DNA from: Anaerovibrio sp. JC8
Lineage (GTDB): Bacteria > Bacillota > Negativicutes > Selenomonadales > Selenomonadaceae
DNA length: 64,000 bases
Direction of reading: 5' to 3'
NCBI RefSeq assembly: GCF_002100115.1
Contig: NZ_ANBM01000002.1
Location: 186,001-250,000, forward strand
Shown: piece by piece, positions 24,926 through 34,098 of the stretch
Layout: each line of letters begins with the position of its first letter
Position numbering within the stretch: the stretch's first letter is position 1
Made by a program: the position numbers and the translations under genes
Notes under the pieces: generated by a model
What the model was told of the DNA's origin: nothing
Databases searched by the model: none
Seen by the model: only the letters and a program-made list of their open reading frames with translations

Positions 24926-25751
24926 TTTCAAGACGCTCCTTTATATAAGAATCAATCTCCTGCCGCAGCTTTTCGTCATCAATAAGCTCCAGCACAGGAT
25001 TAAAGGCCGCCTCCAGCACCAGCTTCCGGGCCTCCACAGGATTCAGTCCACGGCTCATAAGATAATGTAGCTTGTCCTCGCTGATTTTGCCGGAGCTGAC
25101 AGCGTGGTTGCCCACCACATCGTCCTCACCGGAAAGCATAATCGGCACGGAGCGGTTCCGCACTCCCTTGGACAGCACCACCACATTTTCCTTTTCGTAG
25201 CCCTTGGCCTGCTTGACACCCTGCTTAAAATCCAGGGTTCCCCGGAAAATCTTCTGGCTCTGGCCCATAAGGCCCCCGTAAACCTCCAGATTCCCTACGG
25301 TCTTTCTCCCCTGAAAATCCAGCACATAGTTCATATCAAGGCTGCGGTCCCCGTCACCGAAGTACAGCACGGAAACATCAGCCCGGGATTTATTCCCCTT
25401 CAAAACTATATTTACCTTGGAGGCAAATGCCCTGGACCCGGTTTCCACAGCCACCAGCTGAATTCTGGCATTTTTCTCCAAAACAATATTTATTTCATTG
25501 GCATGCTCCCTGTCCTCGGGCAGAAGCTGCAGCTGTGTCAGCTTCAGGCTGGCATTTTCACCAACATTTATATTTACGGCCCCATAGGATTCCTGGCGAT
25601 ACTCCACCACCATATTCTCCTGATGGTCAGGCTCAATATTTACATCCAGCTTCCGGGCTTCCGCCAAAAGCTCACTGTCCACTGCAGCCTCGTTAACACC
25701 CAGCCAGTTCCAGGTCCGCATAGGAATCTCACTAAATTGTACCTTACTCAT
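24918..25751 (-). CDS. sufD: Fe-S cluster assembly protein SufD (short form)
   Basis: 277 residues, well short of the ~420 of E. coli SufD, lacking most of the N-terminal region but keeping the beta-helix core and C-terminal helices (GEDDVVGNHAVSSGKISEDKLHYLMSRGL, split over 20 residues here only in description). The C-terminal histidine of GNHA corresponds to the SufD metal-site region. Forms the SufBCD complex. Spaced 14 bases after sufB. Confidence 0.92.
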   Translation of the reverse strand: MSKVQFSEIPMRTWNWLGVNEAAVDSELLAEARKLDVNIEPDHQENMVVEYRQESYGAVNINVGENASLKLTQLQLLPEDREHANEINIVLEKNARIQLVAVETGSRAFASKVNIVLKGNKSRADVSVLYFGDGDRSLDMNYVLDFQGRKTVGNLEVYGGLMGQSQKIFRGTLDFKQGVKQAKGYEKENVVVLSKGVRNRSVPIMLSGEDDVVGNHAVSSGKISEDKLHYLMSRGLNPVEARKLVLEAAFNPVLELIDDEKLRQEIDSYIKERLENE

Positions 25752-25765
25752 TCCAAACGCCTCCC

Positions 25766-27172
25766 TTAACCCATGGTGCCTTCAAGCTCAATATTTACCA
25801 GATTGTTCATTTCCACGGCATATTCCAGCGGAAGCTCCTTGGCAATAGGCTCCACAAAGCCCCTTACGATCATGGAACGGGCCTCCTCCTCGCTGATACC
25901 ACGGCTCATGAGATAGAAAATAGCCTCATCACTGATACGGCCAATGGTTGCCTCATGGCCAATATCCGCCTCATCCCCCTCAATGTCCATGGTTGGCAGG
26001 GTATCGGAGCGGGAAATATCATCCAGCATCAACGACTCACAGTTTACGGAGCACTTGGCGTAAGGAGCATTTTTAGTCACCTTGACCGCGCTTCTGTAGG
26101 TTGCCTTGCCCCCGGCCTTGGAAATGGTACGGGTGCTGATATTGGCAGAGGTATGAGGGGCACAGTGGATTACACTGGCTCCCGTGTCCAGATTCTGCCC
26201 CTTGGAGGCGAAGGTAACGCCGGTAAACTCACACTTGGCATTTTCACCCTTCAATACGCTGCATGGGTACAGCATGGAAACATGGGAACCGAAGGAGCCG
26301 GAAACCCATTCAATAATGCCGTCCTTGCCAACTACCGCCCGCTTGGTATTAAGGTTCATCATATTTCTGGACCAGTTCTCAATGGTGGAATACCGCAGCC
26401 GGGCCCCGTCATTGACGAAAAGCTCCACACAGCCTGCGTGCAGGTTGGTTACATTGTATTTAGGAGCACTGCAGCCCTCGATGAAGTGAAGGCTGGCATT
26501 CTTTTCCACAATAATAAGGGTATGCTCAAACTGGCCGGCACCGGCGGCATTCAAGCGGAAATATGACTGGAGGGGAATCTCCACATGAACCCCTTCAGGC
26601 ACATACACAAAGGAGCCACCGGACCATACGGCACCGTGAAGGGCCGCAAATTTGTGGTCCTTTGGCGGTACCAGCTTCATAAAATGGTCCCTTACAATTT
26701 CCTCATGCTCATGAAGGGCCGTTTCCATATCGGTGTAGATAACACCCTGCTTTACCAGATCCTCCTGAATGCTGTGGTATACCACCTCGGAATCATACTG
26801 GGCCCCCACACCTGCCAGGGAGGTCTGCTCTGCCTCCGGAATCCCCAGGCGGTCAAAGGTTTCCTTAATATCATCCGGAACCTCGTCCCAGCTGCCGGTC
26901 ATTTTGGCATCGGGCTGTACATAGGTTACAATTTCATCCATGTTAAGCTCGGAAAGGTCCGGCCCCCAGTTTGGAAGGGACAGCTGATTGTACACCTCCA
27001 AAGACTTCAGGCGAAACTCCAGCATCCACTCCGGATCATTCTTTCTGGCGGATATATCCCGGATAATGTCCTCCGTCAGCCCGGACTGGGATTTGTATTT
27101 AGATTTATCAACATTTTTTATGTCATAGAGGGTACGCTCAATATCCTCTATATAAGTCTTTTCCTGTGCCAT
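25766..27172 (-). CDS. sufB: Fe-S cluster assembly scaffold SufB
   Basis: 468 residues, full length. Contains the SufB core with CSVNCESLMLDD, the segment holding the conserved cluster/persulfide cysteine, and the C-terminal GHEATIGRISDEAIFYLMSR motif. Assembles nascent [4Fe-4S] clusters with SufC and SufD. It starts 3 bases after the sufC stop. Confidence 0.97.
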   Translation of the reverse strand: MAQEKTYIEDIERTLYDIKNVDKSKYKSQSGLTEDIIRDISARKNDPEWMLEFRLKSLEVYNQLSLPNWGPDLSELNMDEIVTYVQPDAKMTGSWDEVPDDIKETFDRLGIPEAEQTSLAGVGAQYDSEVVYHSIQEDLVKQGVIYTDMETALHEHEEIVRDHFMKLVPPKDHKFAALHGAVWSGGSFVYVPEGVHVEIPLQSYFRLNAAGAGQFEHTLIIVEKNASLHFIEGCSAPKYNVTNLHAGCVELFVNDGARLRYSTIENWSRNMMNLNTKRAVVGKDGIIEWVSGSFGSHVSMLYPCSVLKGENAKCEFTGVTFASKGQNLDTGASVIHCAPHTSANISTRTISKAGGKATYRSAVKVTKNAPYAKCSVNCESLMLDDISRSDTLPTMDIEGDEADIGHEATIGRISDEAIFYLMSRGISEEEARSMIVRGFVEPIAKELPLEYAVEMNNLVNIELEGTMG

Positions 27173-27175
27173 ATA

Positions 27176-27940
27176 TTACTCAGCTCCCTGCAAAAAACCG
27201 AATCCGTCTTTATCAATCTTGTCAATAAGCTCAGGGCCGCCCTCAGCCACCAGCTTGCCCTGCATGAGCACGTGAACCCTGTCCACCTTGAGCTGCTTCA
27301 GAATGCGGGTGTTATGGGTAATAATCAGGCAGGCATTGTCCTCATTGTGAAATCTCTTGACCCCATTGGAAACAATCTGTATGGCATCCACATCAAGGCC
27401 GGAATCAGTTTCATCCAGAAGGGCCAGCTTTGGCTGCAGCATGAGCATCTGCAAAATCTCATTCCGCTTCTTCTCGCCCCCGGAAAAGCCCACATTCATA
27501 TAGCGCTGGGCATAGGATTCATCCATCTGCAGCTCCTTCATGGCTGCCTTCAATTCCTTGCGGAACTTCAAAATCTTTATATTTTCCCCGGTTATGGACT
27601 GCTTGGCAGTACGAATCATATTTTCCACGGTGATGCCGGGAATTTCCTCCGGAGTCTGGAAGGACAGGAAAATACCACGGCGGGCTCTCTCAAAGGTCTT
27701 AAGCTCCAGTAAATCCTCACCCTCAAAGTCCATGGTGCCGTCAGTAATCTGATACTTTGGATGCCCCATAATGGCATTCATGAGGGTTGACTTACCGGAG
27801 CCGTTTGGCCCCAGTACCACATGAATTTCTCCCTTGTTAACCTCCAGATTGATGCCCTTCAGAATTTCCTTCAGGGCCCCGTCGGCTTCACCGTCAGCCA
27901 CGCTGACCTGCAAATTTTTGATATTCAGTAATTTTTCCAT
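27176..27940 (-). CDS. sufC: Fe-S cluster assembly ATPase SufC
   Basis: 254 residues from ATG 27940 (GGGAGAG upstream). ABC-type ATPase: Walker A GPNGSGKST, signature VGFSGGEKKRNE, Walker B LALLDETDSGLD, H-loop ITHNTRIL. Powers SufBD rearrangement in the cytosol. First gene of the SUF operon, with a consensus promoter about 90 bases upstream. Confidence 0.97.
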   Translation of the reverse strand: MEKLLNIKNLQVSVADGEADGALKEILKGINLEVNKGEIHVVLGPNGSGKSTLMNAIMGHPKYQITDGTMDFEGEDLLELKTFERARRGIFLSFQTPEEIPGITVENMIRTAKQSITGENIKILKFRKELKAAMKELQMDESYAQRYMNVGFSGGEKKRNEILQMLMLQPKLALLDETDSGLDVDAIQIVSNGVKRFHNEDNACLIITHNTRILKQLKVDRVHVLMQGKLVAEGGPELIDKIDKDGFGFLQGAE

Positions 27941-28027
27941 AATGTATCTCTCCCATACCATGCAGAATAAGCAGCCACACTATCTGTATTTATTCTGACC
28001 AATTTACTAAGTTTTCGTTACGCTCTT

Positions 28028-28056
28028 ATAATAGGGTGTTTTTTCCTCCCTGTCAA
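28028..28056 (-). promoter_or_regulatory. Promoter of the SUF operon
   Basis: Minus strand TTGACA (28051-28056), 17 bases, TATTAT (28028-28033). The roughly 80-base leader has no recognisable IscR-type site. Confidence 0.75.
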
Positions 28057-28087
28057 TAATTCCTACTAAATTCATAGGAAATAAAAG

Positions 28088-28116
28088 AATCCCGCCTTCA
28101 AAAGGAAAGCGGGATT
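28088..28116 (-). terminator. Terminator of the glucosaminidase-TPR gene
   Basis: AATCCCGC/GCGGGATT stem (28088-28095, 28109-28116), then a T-rich tract on the minus strand, 17 bases after the stop codon. Confidence 0.78.
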
Positions 28117-28132
28117 AATCTTTTAAAGTTAT

Positions 28133-29335
28133 TTACTTGTTTTTAACACAAATCATTAAATCCTCATAGGCCTGTTTGCCAATGTCATTGTCCGGCTCCA
28201 GGGTGAGGAGCATCTCCAAATCATCCATGGCCTCACGGTACTTTTCCTTGTCTGCCAGGAGACAGCCGTGGTTATACAGAGCCACCGTATCAGTTGGGTT
28301 CAGAATCAGCAGCAGATTATAATCCGCCAGGGCCTGATCCGTGTACTGGTTGCTGGCATAGAGGTAAGCCCGTCCAGACAGGGCAGCGTAATTGTTTTCA
28401 TCCATCCCCAGAGCGGTATTGTAGTCCTTCAGGGCTTTTTCATTGTAGCCCCATTCCCGATAAATATCCGCCCGCTTTACATGGGCAGCAATATTTTTCT
28501 TGTCCAGCTTCAGTATGCGGTCTGTGCTAAGGATGGCCATCTCATAGTTGCCGTCAGCATGGGCCAGATCATAAACCCGTTCCCATACCTCCACCTTGTC
28601 CGGCTGGCGGCGGGCTGCCTCCAGGGCCTTATTCAAGTCCTTTTCTTCCCCCTGAAACTGCCCGGCCTCCCGCCACAGTCTCAATATATCCTGACCGTAG
28701 GTGGTGCCCGGCACTGCCCAGCGGCCGTTTAAATCAGGCCAGTATTTTGCGGCTCCCCGATAATGCGGATATTTCTCCACCAAAACCATGAACCGGGGGT
28801 CTACCAGCTGTTTCTTTGGCATGCGGGTGGTGGCATAGGCCAGCAGATGCTGGATATGGGCCCGAACTCCCCGCTGGGGTGTATAGAAGGTATAGCCGGG
28901 AACATCGTTGCCCAGGGCTCCCAGACCACAATAGTTATTCTGCATGGCCTTTACATCGTTGCCATATTTAAAGAAGCCGGTTTCCTTCAGGGCCTGGCAC
29001 AGGGCTATATCGGGACGGACTCCTTCATCGCCGGCCTCCTCATAGTAATAGGCCACCAGCTCCTCCAGCGTGCAGTTAATCTTCGGGTTTTGGTTGCGGG
29101 AGAGGATGTACTGTACCATCTGCTTCTGAGATAGAGTAGCCGGTCCCATGATGGTAACCTTGTCCTTGTCCGCCACCTTGTTCCAGCTGTTTACGGGCTT
29201 GTAGTGGGTGAGGCGGTGATGGATTTCCTGCCCCTCCTCGGCTTCCCCAATGCTCATAAGGCCGGCCAGCCCAACAATAAATGCTGCACACAATATAAGC
29301 CTGCCCAGATACTGCACATACTTCAGATTTTTCAT
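28133..29335 (-). CDS. Exported glucosaminidase-domain protein with TPR repeats
   Basis: 400 residues. A signal peptide or N-terminal anchor covers about 8-32. A mannosyl-glycoprotein endo-beta-N-acetylglucosaminidase (PF01832-type) domain spans about 75-215 (QALKETGFFKYG with the likely catalytic Glu; NNYCGLGALG; HIQHLLAYA). TPR repeats fill about 225-395 (NYEMAILSTDRIL, YNEKALKDYNTALGM, YTDQALADYNLLL). Probably hydrolyses peptidoglycan in the periplasm, with the TPR part binding partners. Good GGAGG before ATG 29335. Confidence 0.87.
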   Translation of the reverse strand: MKNLKYVQYLGRLILCAAFIVGLAGLMSIGEAEEGQEIHHRLTHYKPVNSWNKVADKDKVTIMGPATLSQKQMVQYILSRNQNPKINCTLEELVAYYYEEAGDEGVRPDIALCQALKETGFFKYGNDVKAMQNNYCGLGALGNDVPGYTFYTPQRGVRAHIQHLLAYATTRMPKKQLVDPRFMVLVEKYPHYRGAAKYWPDLNGRWAVPGTTYGQDILRLWREAGQFQGEEKDLNKALEAARRQPDKVEVWERVYDLAHADGNYEMAILSTDRILKLDKKNIAAHVKRADIYREWGYNEKALKDYNTALGMDENNYAALSGRAYLYASNQYTDQALADYNLLLILNPTDTVALYNHGCLLADKEKYREAMDDLEMLLTLEPDNDIGKQAYEDLMICVKNK

Positions 29336-29399
29336 ACCCCAGCCTCCATTTCTTCCTTTTATTTACGAAAAAGGGACCGCTGTTGCAGTCCCTTGTCTT

Positions 29400-29543
29400 T
29401 ATAACGCCAGTGTTCAAATTTTTCTTCTTTAGAAGAAAAATCTTCCAATTAGCGTTTCAACGAGCTGGGAGATATGCTCGCCAGCTGTTGTAGTTTGTTT
29501 TCCCCCCACCTAAAAAGGTGGGGACATCTTAAAGCTCGTTATA
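29400..29543 (+). repeat. TATAACG-ended palindromic element, family 1, copy B
   Basis: 144 bases, the same ends and hairpins as copy A with few substitutions; the CCCCCCACCT arm is one base longer. Ends 3 bases before the stop of the downstream SufB-like gene, so it may serve as its terminator. Confidence 0.9.
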
Positions 29544-29546
29544 TTT

Positions 29547-30467
29547 TTATCTTAAGAAGCCGCCAATAATCTGCTCCTCTGCCTCGGCCTCGGTAAGACC
29601 AAGGGACATGAGCTTAATGAGCTGATCACCGGCGATTTTGCCGATGGCTGCCTCATGAATAAGGGCAGCATCCACGTTTTTGGCATCCAGCTTCGGTACA
29701 GCCACCACATGGGCATTGTCCATAATAATGGCATCACACTCCGCATGGCCATTGCAGACGGTATTGCCGATAATGGCCGCCTCAAAAATCTGCTCGGAGC
29801 TGTCCTTGGCTACGGAACGGGAAATAACATCAGTGCTGGAGCCTTCCCCGTTGAGCTCCACCTCGTACACGCTGGTGGCCTTCTGATCCCCATGGGTCAT
29901 AAGGCGCTCATGAACAATCATGGTGGCACCGGCATCCAGCTCCGCCTTGGTAATGCGGTGGGTGCTGTCCACGCCCTTTATCTGCACCATTTCCATGTCC
30001 ACATAGCTGTTTTCCTTCTGGTAAACCTCGGTAACAGGGTTCAGAATACGCTTGGCACGGCCGTCACCCTCGCCGTAATGCTTTTCCACATAACGGATTT
30101 TGGAATTTTTCCCCACAAAGAAGCGGTGAATACCGTCATGCTGGGAATCCTGGGTACCGCAGTTATGAATACCGCAGCCGGCCACAATAACCACGTCGCA
30201 GTCCTCACCAATATAGAAATCATTGTAAACAGTTTCCTTGATGCCGCTTTCGCTGAGCACCACCGGAATGTGAACGCTCTCATTTTTGGTGCCGTCCTTG
30301 ATAATAATATCGATGCCCGGCTTGTCGGTCTTGGTTACGATATCAATGTTCTCAGTGGTATTGCGGGCCGCCTTTTCGCCGTTGGCCCGGATATTATAAG
30401 CCCCCTTGGGCATCTTATAAAGGTCAGCTACCTCTGTCAGCAGCTGCTTCTGAATATTATCTAACAT
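29547..30467 (-). CDS. SufB/SufD-like protein of a minimal SufCB-type system
   Basis: 306 residues from ATG 30467 (AGGAGG upstream). The SufB/D beta-helix family core is clear (HERLMTHGDQKATSVYEVEL, GHAECDAIIMDN, EAAIGKIAGDQLIKLMSLGL), but it is far shorter than SufB and only distantly like the sufB and sufD genes nearby. Cysteines in AGCGIHNCG and NGHAEC could bind a cluster or iron. Paired with its own SufC-type ATPase 12 bases upstream, it matches the two-gene SUF-like minimal system (SmsCB) of anaerobes. Biogenesis or storage role unproven. Confidence 0.85.
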   Translation of the reverse strand: MLDNIQKQLLTEVADLYKMPKGAYNIRANGEKAARNTTENIDIVTKTDKPGIDIIIKDGTKNESVHIPVVLSESGIKETVYNDFYIGEDCDVVIVAGCGIHNCGTQDSQHDGIHRFFVGKNSKIRYVEKHYGEGDGRAKRILNPVTEVYQKENSYVDMEMVQIKGVDSTHRITKAELDAGATMIVHERLMTHGDQKATSVYEVELNGEGSSTDVISRSVAKDSSEQIFEAAIIGNTVCNGHAECDAIIMDNAHVVAVPKLDAKNVDAALIHEAAIGKIAGDQLIKLMSLGLTEAEAEEQIIGGFLR

Positions 30468-30479
30468 CAAACTGCCTCC

Positions 30480-31208
30480 TTAACTCATCTTGCTGCAAGC
30501 TCTGTTTACTGCGTCGGCAGTCCCCAACAGCTCAGGCAGTATCTCATCCTTAGGGCCCTGCGTCTTCACCTTGCCGTCCTCAATGACAATAATTTCATCG
30601 GCAATGTTAAGAATCCGCTCCTGATGAGAAATAATCAGCACGGTACCCTGGACGGTCTTGCGAATATTTTCAAAGACCTGAATAAGGTTCTGGAAGCTCC
30701 AGATATCAATGCCCGCCTCCGGCTCGTCAAAAATGGAGAACTTGGTGCCTCTGGCCAGCACGGTGGCGATTTCAATACGCTTCAGCTCACCGCCGGACAA
30801 GGAGGAATTTACCTCACGGTCAATGTATTCCTTGGCACAGAGCCCCACCTTGGAGAGGTACTCGCAGGCAGTATTGACGGAAATTTTCTTGCCGGTGGCC
30901 AGCCGCAGCAAATCCAGCACCTTGATGCCCTTAAAATGCACCGGCTGCTGGAAGGCAAAGCTGATACCCTTTCTGGCACGGTCAGTAATGGAGCAATCCG
31001 TAATATCCTCCCCGTCAAAAATCATCTGGCCGGAGGTAAGCTCCTTAACCCCCATAATCAGCTTGGCAAGGGTAGACTTGCCACCGCCGTTAGGGCCGGT
31101 AATAACTACAAACTTTCCATCATCTATGGTGAGATCGAGATGATCAATAATAGTTAAAGTCTCATTATTTTCTTCAACCTGATAGGTCAAATCCTTTAAT
31201 TCAAGCAT
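30480..31208 (-). CDS. SufC-like ATPase of a minimal SufCB-type system
   Basis: 242 residues. ABC ATPase with Walker A GPNGGGKST, signature SSLSGGELKRIE, Walker B FSIFDEPEAGID and H-loop ISHQERIL. More similar in layout to SufC than to transporter ATPases, and no permease is nearby. Forms an operon with the SufB/D-like gene; promoter TTGCGT-18-TATAAT at 31264-31293. Confidence 0.88.
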   Translation of the reverse strand: MLELKDLTYQVEENNETLTIIDHLDLTIDDGKFVVITGPNGGGKSTLAKLIMGVKELTSGQMIFDGEDITDCSITDRARKGISFAFQQPVHFKGIKVLDLLRLATGKKISVNTACEYLSKVGLCAKEYIDREVNSSLSGGELKRIEIATVLARGTKFSIFDEPEAGIDIWSFQNLIQVFENIRKTVQGTVLIISHQERILNIADEIIVIEDGKVKTQGPKDEILPELLGTADAVNRACSKMS

Positions 31209-31263
31209 AATTTTCTCCTACTAAGCATAAACACACATCTTATCAACACAAATACTACCTCGT

Positions 31264-31293
31264 ATTATACCCTTTTTACAAGTATGTACGCAA
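31264..31293 (-). promoter_or_regulatory. Promoter of the minimal SufCB-type pair
   Basis: Minus strand TTGCGT (31288-31293), 18 bases, TATAAT (31264-31269). Confidence 0.6.
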
Positions 31294-31320
31294 ATAATGA
31301 CATTTTCCATATATCAATAC

Positions 31321-32667
31321 TTATTTTTTCACTTTCCAAATAGTATTTTGTTTTGCTCCTTCTCGTTCAATATATCCCTTATCTCGTAAAGAATTCAAAG
31401 TTCGTTGAATAGTTCGAATCGTCTTATATGTTTTTGTTGCCAATTCCTCTCTTGATAAATCTGGCTTTAGCTTTAAAAGTGCTAATATGGTATTTTCTGT
31501 ACTATTCAATTTTTCAACAGAAGTGACATTAGAAGTGACATTTTCAATGTCACTTCTAAGCGAATTCCTTTTTAGCATAAATTTAAACCCATTCTCGCCA
31601 TTGACGTATGAGTATTCTACACCAGCATCCTTGCACAAACTATTAATTCTTTTGAAGCCGCTCCCAAATTTTTCAATGGATTTATTCAAGAACAAAATTT
31701 TCGTTATTATTGGATTCCGTATCTCTGACTCAATATTACCTTTAATATAATCTTCTGGCTTATATTTACTTGCATATTCACCTGGACTATAAATAGTAAT
31801 CATACTTGGATGGATACATATCTCATGAGTAGTTCTTCCGCCATATATGGCATGAGCAAAACTATTTGCCAAAACTTCTCTGATGACAGTCACTGGCACT
31901 TCAGGAATTTCATTCCTTTCCAAACCAATTATTTCACTGCGCCATCTTATATTCTTAAGAATATATTCCTCTGCATACTTTAAAAGATTAAATATATTGT
32001 CCTCATAAAGTTTCATATCCAAAATAGTTAACTTCTCATCTGTAGCAAATATCCCAACTTTCAATGACACTGGATGATTATTACCGAAAAGAACTTCACC
32101 TGCATTGGTTAAAAAACCATCTCTTACAAGACCAAATCTTTTCAAAATAATCGGACAAGTATATCTCCCTTGAGGTAATCTTCCCGCTTCTATTGCATTC
32201 TGCCAAAACATCTTAATAATGCGCCTATCTATCTGCTTCTCTGTTATATCAGAAAGTGTTTTTTCCCACTTTTCACGGTATTTATTAGTACCAAAAAAAA
32301 CTCTCAGTTCTTCTGGCGTTACTTCACGATCTTCATCAGCTGTCCTTAAATAGTATCGGCCAGCAGCGGAATATGGTACGTTTTCACCGCTGAACTCCAC
32401 CTTAATTGTACTATGTCCTTCAAAAATTACTTCTTGAATTGCTGGATAAATTTGTGGTTTTATTGATTCATAAATATTCCTAGATACATCTCTTAATGAT
32501 GATTCAGACACAACCTGTCCAAAGACATATCCGTTAGGCTTTACGCCAAAGTATAATGTGCCTACACCATGCTTATTTAAAATTGATGCTATGGAAATCA
32601 TTGCTTCTTTCATTTCACCAGTGGTTTTCTTAAATTCAAGTGTTTCTGTTTCTTTTCCTAAATTCAC
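31321..32667 (-). CDS. AlbA_2 / HATPase_c_4 / HTH regulator-like ATP-binding protein
   Basis: 448 residues from GTG 32667 (GAGGGGGAA upstream). Domains: Schlafen-type AlbA_2 (about 5-115: ETLEFKKTTGEMKEAM, GVGTLYFGVKPNG), a GHKL-type ATPase C-terminal helper domain (about 195-370: VIREVLANSFAHAIYGG, EKFGSGFKRI), a short Asn/Thr/Ser linker (NVTSNVTSV), and a C-terminal winged HTH (about 390-440: STENTILALLKLKPDLSREEL is split here as LALLKLKPDLSREELA). Codon use is AT-rich compared with both neighbours, suggesting transfer. Six copies of GTCACTTCT/AGAAGTGAC lie over its promoter and in its linker, implying autoregulation. Confidence 0.85.
   Translation of the reverse strand: MNLGKETETLEFKKTTGEMKEAMISIASILNKHGVGTLYFGVKPNGYVFGQVVSESSLRDVSRNIYESIKPQIYPAIQEVIFEGHSTIKVEFSGENVPYSAAGRYYLRTADEDREVTPEELRVFFGTNKYREKWEKTLSDITEKQIDRRIIKMFWQNAIEAGRLPQGRYTCPIILKRFGLVRDGFLTNAGEVLFGNNHPVSLKVGIFATDEKLTILDMKLYEDNIFNLLKYAEEYILKNIRWRSEIIGLERNEIPEVPVTVIREVLANSFAHAIYGGRTTHEICIHPSMITIYSPGEYASKYKPEDYIKGNIESEIRNPIITKILFLNKSIEKFGSGFKRINSLCKDAGVEYSYVNGENGFKFMLKRNSLRSDIENVTSNVTSVEKLNSTENTILALLKLKPDLSREELATKTYKTIRTIQRTLNSLRDKGYIEREGAKQNTIWKVKK
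31519..31557. promoter_or_regulatory. Three operator-like 9-mers inside the regulator coding sequence
   Basis: AGAAGTGAC at 31519-31527 and 31531-31539, GTCACTTCT at 31549-31557. They encode the NVTSNVTS linker. The same 9-mer occurs three times over the gene's promoter, with the same 12-base direct spacing. Confidence 0.65.
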
Positions 32668-32693
32668 TGAAATTCCCCCTCGTAAGCTACAAT

Positions 32694-32738
32694 ATTATAC
32701 ATTAGAAGTGACATTTTGTCACTTCTAATGTCACTTCT
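32694..32738 (-). promoter_or_regulatory. Promoter and overlapping operator of the AlbA_2 regulator
   Basis: Minus strand -10 TATAAT (32694-32699), 17-base spacer, -35 GTGACA (32717-32722). The -35 lies within the 9-mer GTCACTTCT at 32718-32726; further copies are AGAAGTGAC 32704-32712 (in the spacer) and GTCACTTCT 32730-32738. The first two form an inverted repeat with a 5-base gap. Occupancy would block RNA polymerase. Confidence 0.7.
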
Positions 32739-32904
32739 ATTTATTTCATAACGTAACTATACATGACAAGTAGTGCAATACAAGATAAACGTACTATTTT
32801 CATCAAAGGAGGATTTTTTATTATTATAGAGAATAATTTATTAAGCATAGGAAGTACGTTTAATGAATAAGTATTATATTAAACTTTGAGAAGGAATAAA
32901 TAAT

Positions 32905-33894
32905 ATGAAAAAAATATTTGCTATTGTGTTTAGTATTTTTGTTTTACACAATCCAGTATTCGCATTTACTCCTCCATCAAATTGGATTTGTGTAAGTTTT
33001 GATGAAAATTATCCTGTTTCAATTTATATCAACCCTTCAATACAAGATAATGATGCTATAACTTTTTCTTTGGGTGACACAGAAATTACAGGAATTGAAT
33101 ATATTGTTTTTAATACACCCGAAGGTCGACGAGATTTTTTAAGTAAAATTCCAGGTGTAGGCAATATACTTGCAACCGATGACAACTGTGCATTGATAAG
33201 AGCCTGGGTTGACTATGTATATGATCCAACTGAAGGCAAATTGTATAAAAAATATAATTCCATGAATTTTTTTGATTATAACAATTCATGGACCAGTGAT
33301 TTATATTTACGCGACCTTGGTTTGGACCAATGGGGAGGAGTTATAGAAGGTTTAGCATCTTGGAAGGCTTTCTTTGGAGAAAGAGATTTTTTAATATCGC
33401 GCCGTACCAGGGAAGCCGAAATACATGAAATAAAAAAAGACCCTAGCCGTTGGGGGGAATTATATGGTGAATACAAAGATGAAATGATCAAAAAATGTGA
33501 GATGTCGTGGAGTGGCCGAAAAGATTTTATGATGAAGCTAGACACATACAATGAAAACGACATATCTAAAACAATATACTTAGATGTAAGTTCTATAAAT
33601 CCGACGTTCACAGATTCTAAATGGTATAAATGTTGGATAATGGTTGATTTCTCCCCACCTATGAAAATTACCGATGAACTTTATGCTAAAGACATGCGTT
33701 TTTATACTATTGTGGACTATAGTGATAACACAATATCGACTTGCTTGATAGAAATTAATCCGAGTAAGGGCAAGTGGCAAAAAGAATTTCTGTATCAACA
33801 AAAGAAATTAGGAGAATCTAAAGTTTTAGATTGCATTTACCATAATCTAAAAAAAGGATTCGACAATCAATTTCCAGGAATAACACGCAAATAA
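32905..33894 (+). CDS. Secreted protein of unknown function
   Basis: 329 residues. A signal peptide covers about 1-20 (MKKIFAIVFSIFVLHNPVFA). The N-terminal half is unrecognised. The C-terminal half (about 210-325: IYLDVSSINPTFTDSKWYKCWIMVDFS in outline) resembles surface-adhesin-E-like small beta domains, which share the YIDxSSI and W-K-V-x-Y pattern; this is only a guess. Few cysteines, no catalytic motif seen. AT-rich like its neighbours. GAGAAGGA precedes ATG 32905. Confidence 0.7.
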   Translation: MKKIFAIVFSIFVLHNPVFAFTPPSNWICVSFDENYPVSIYINPSIQDNDAITFSLGDTEITGIEYIVFNTPEGRRDFLSKIPGVGNILATDDNCALIRAWVDYVYDPTEGKLYKKYNSMNFFDYNNSWTSDLYLRDLGLDQWGGVIEGLASWKAFFGERDFLISRRTREAEIHEIKKDPSRWGELYGEYKDEMIKKCEMSWSGRKDFMMKLDTYNENDISKTIYLDVSSINPTFTDSKWYKCWIMVDFSPPMKITDELYAKDMRFYTIVDYSDNTISTCLIEINPSKGKWQKEFLYQQKKLGESKVLDCIYHNLKKGFDNQFPGITRK

Positions 33895-34098
33895 AAGCGG
33901 CATAACCTCAGGTTGACTATAGCCTGTAGTGGTATATATGATTTTTAATCACTAACTCAGATATATGTTTTGCTAGAACTCTATTTTAAATTAGCAAAGT
34001 ATTTTTTGTACAAATATATGTTATCACAACATTAGTGCATATTAAATGTAACATTAAATTCTTACAAAATTGTATATTTACTAAGGAGGCGTTTTTCC

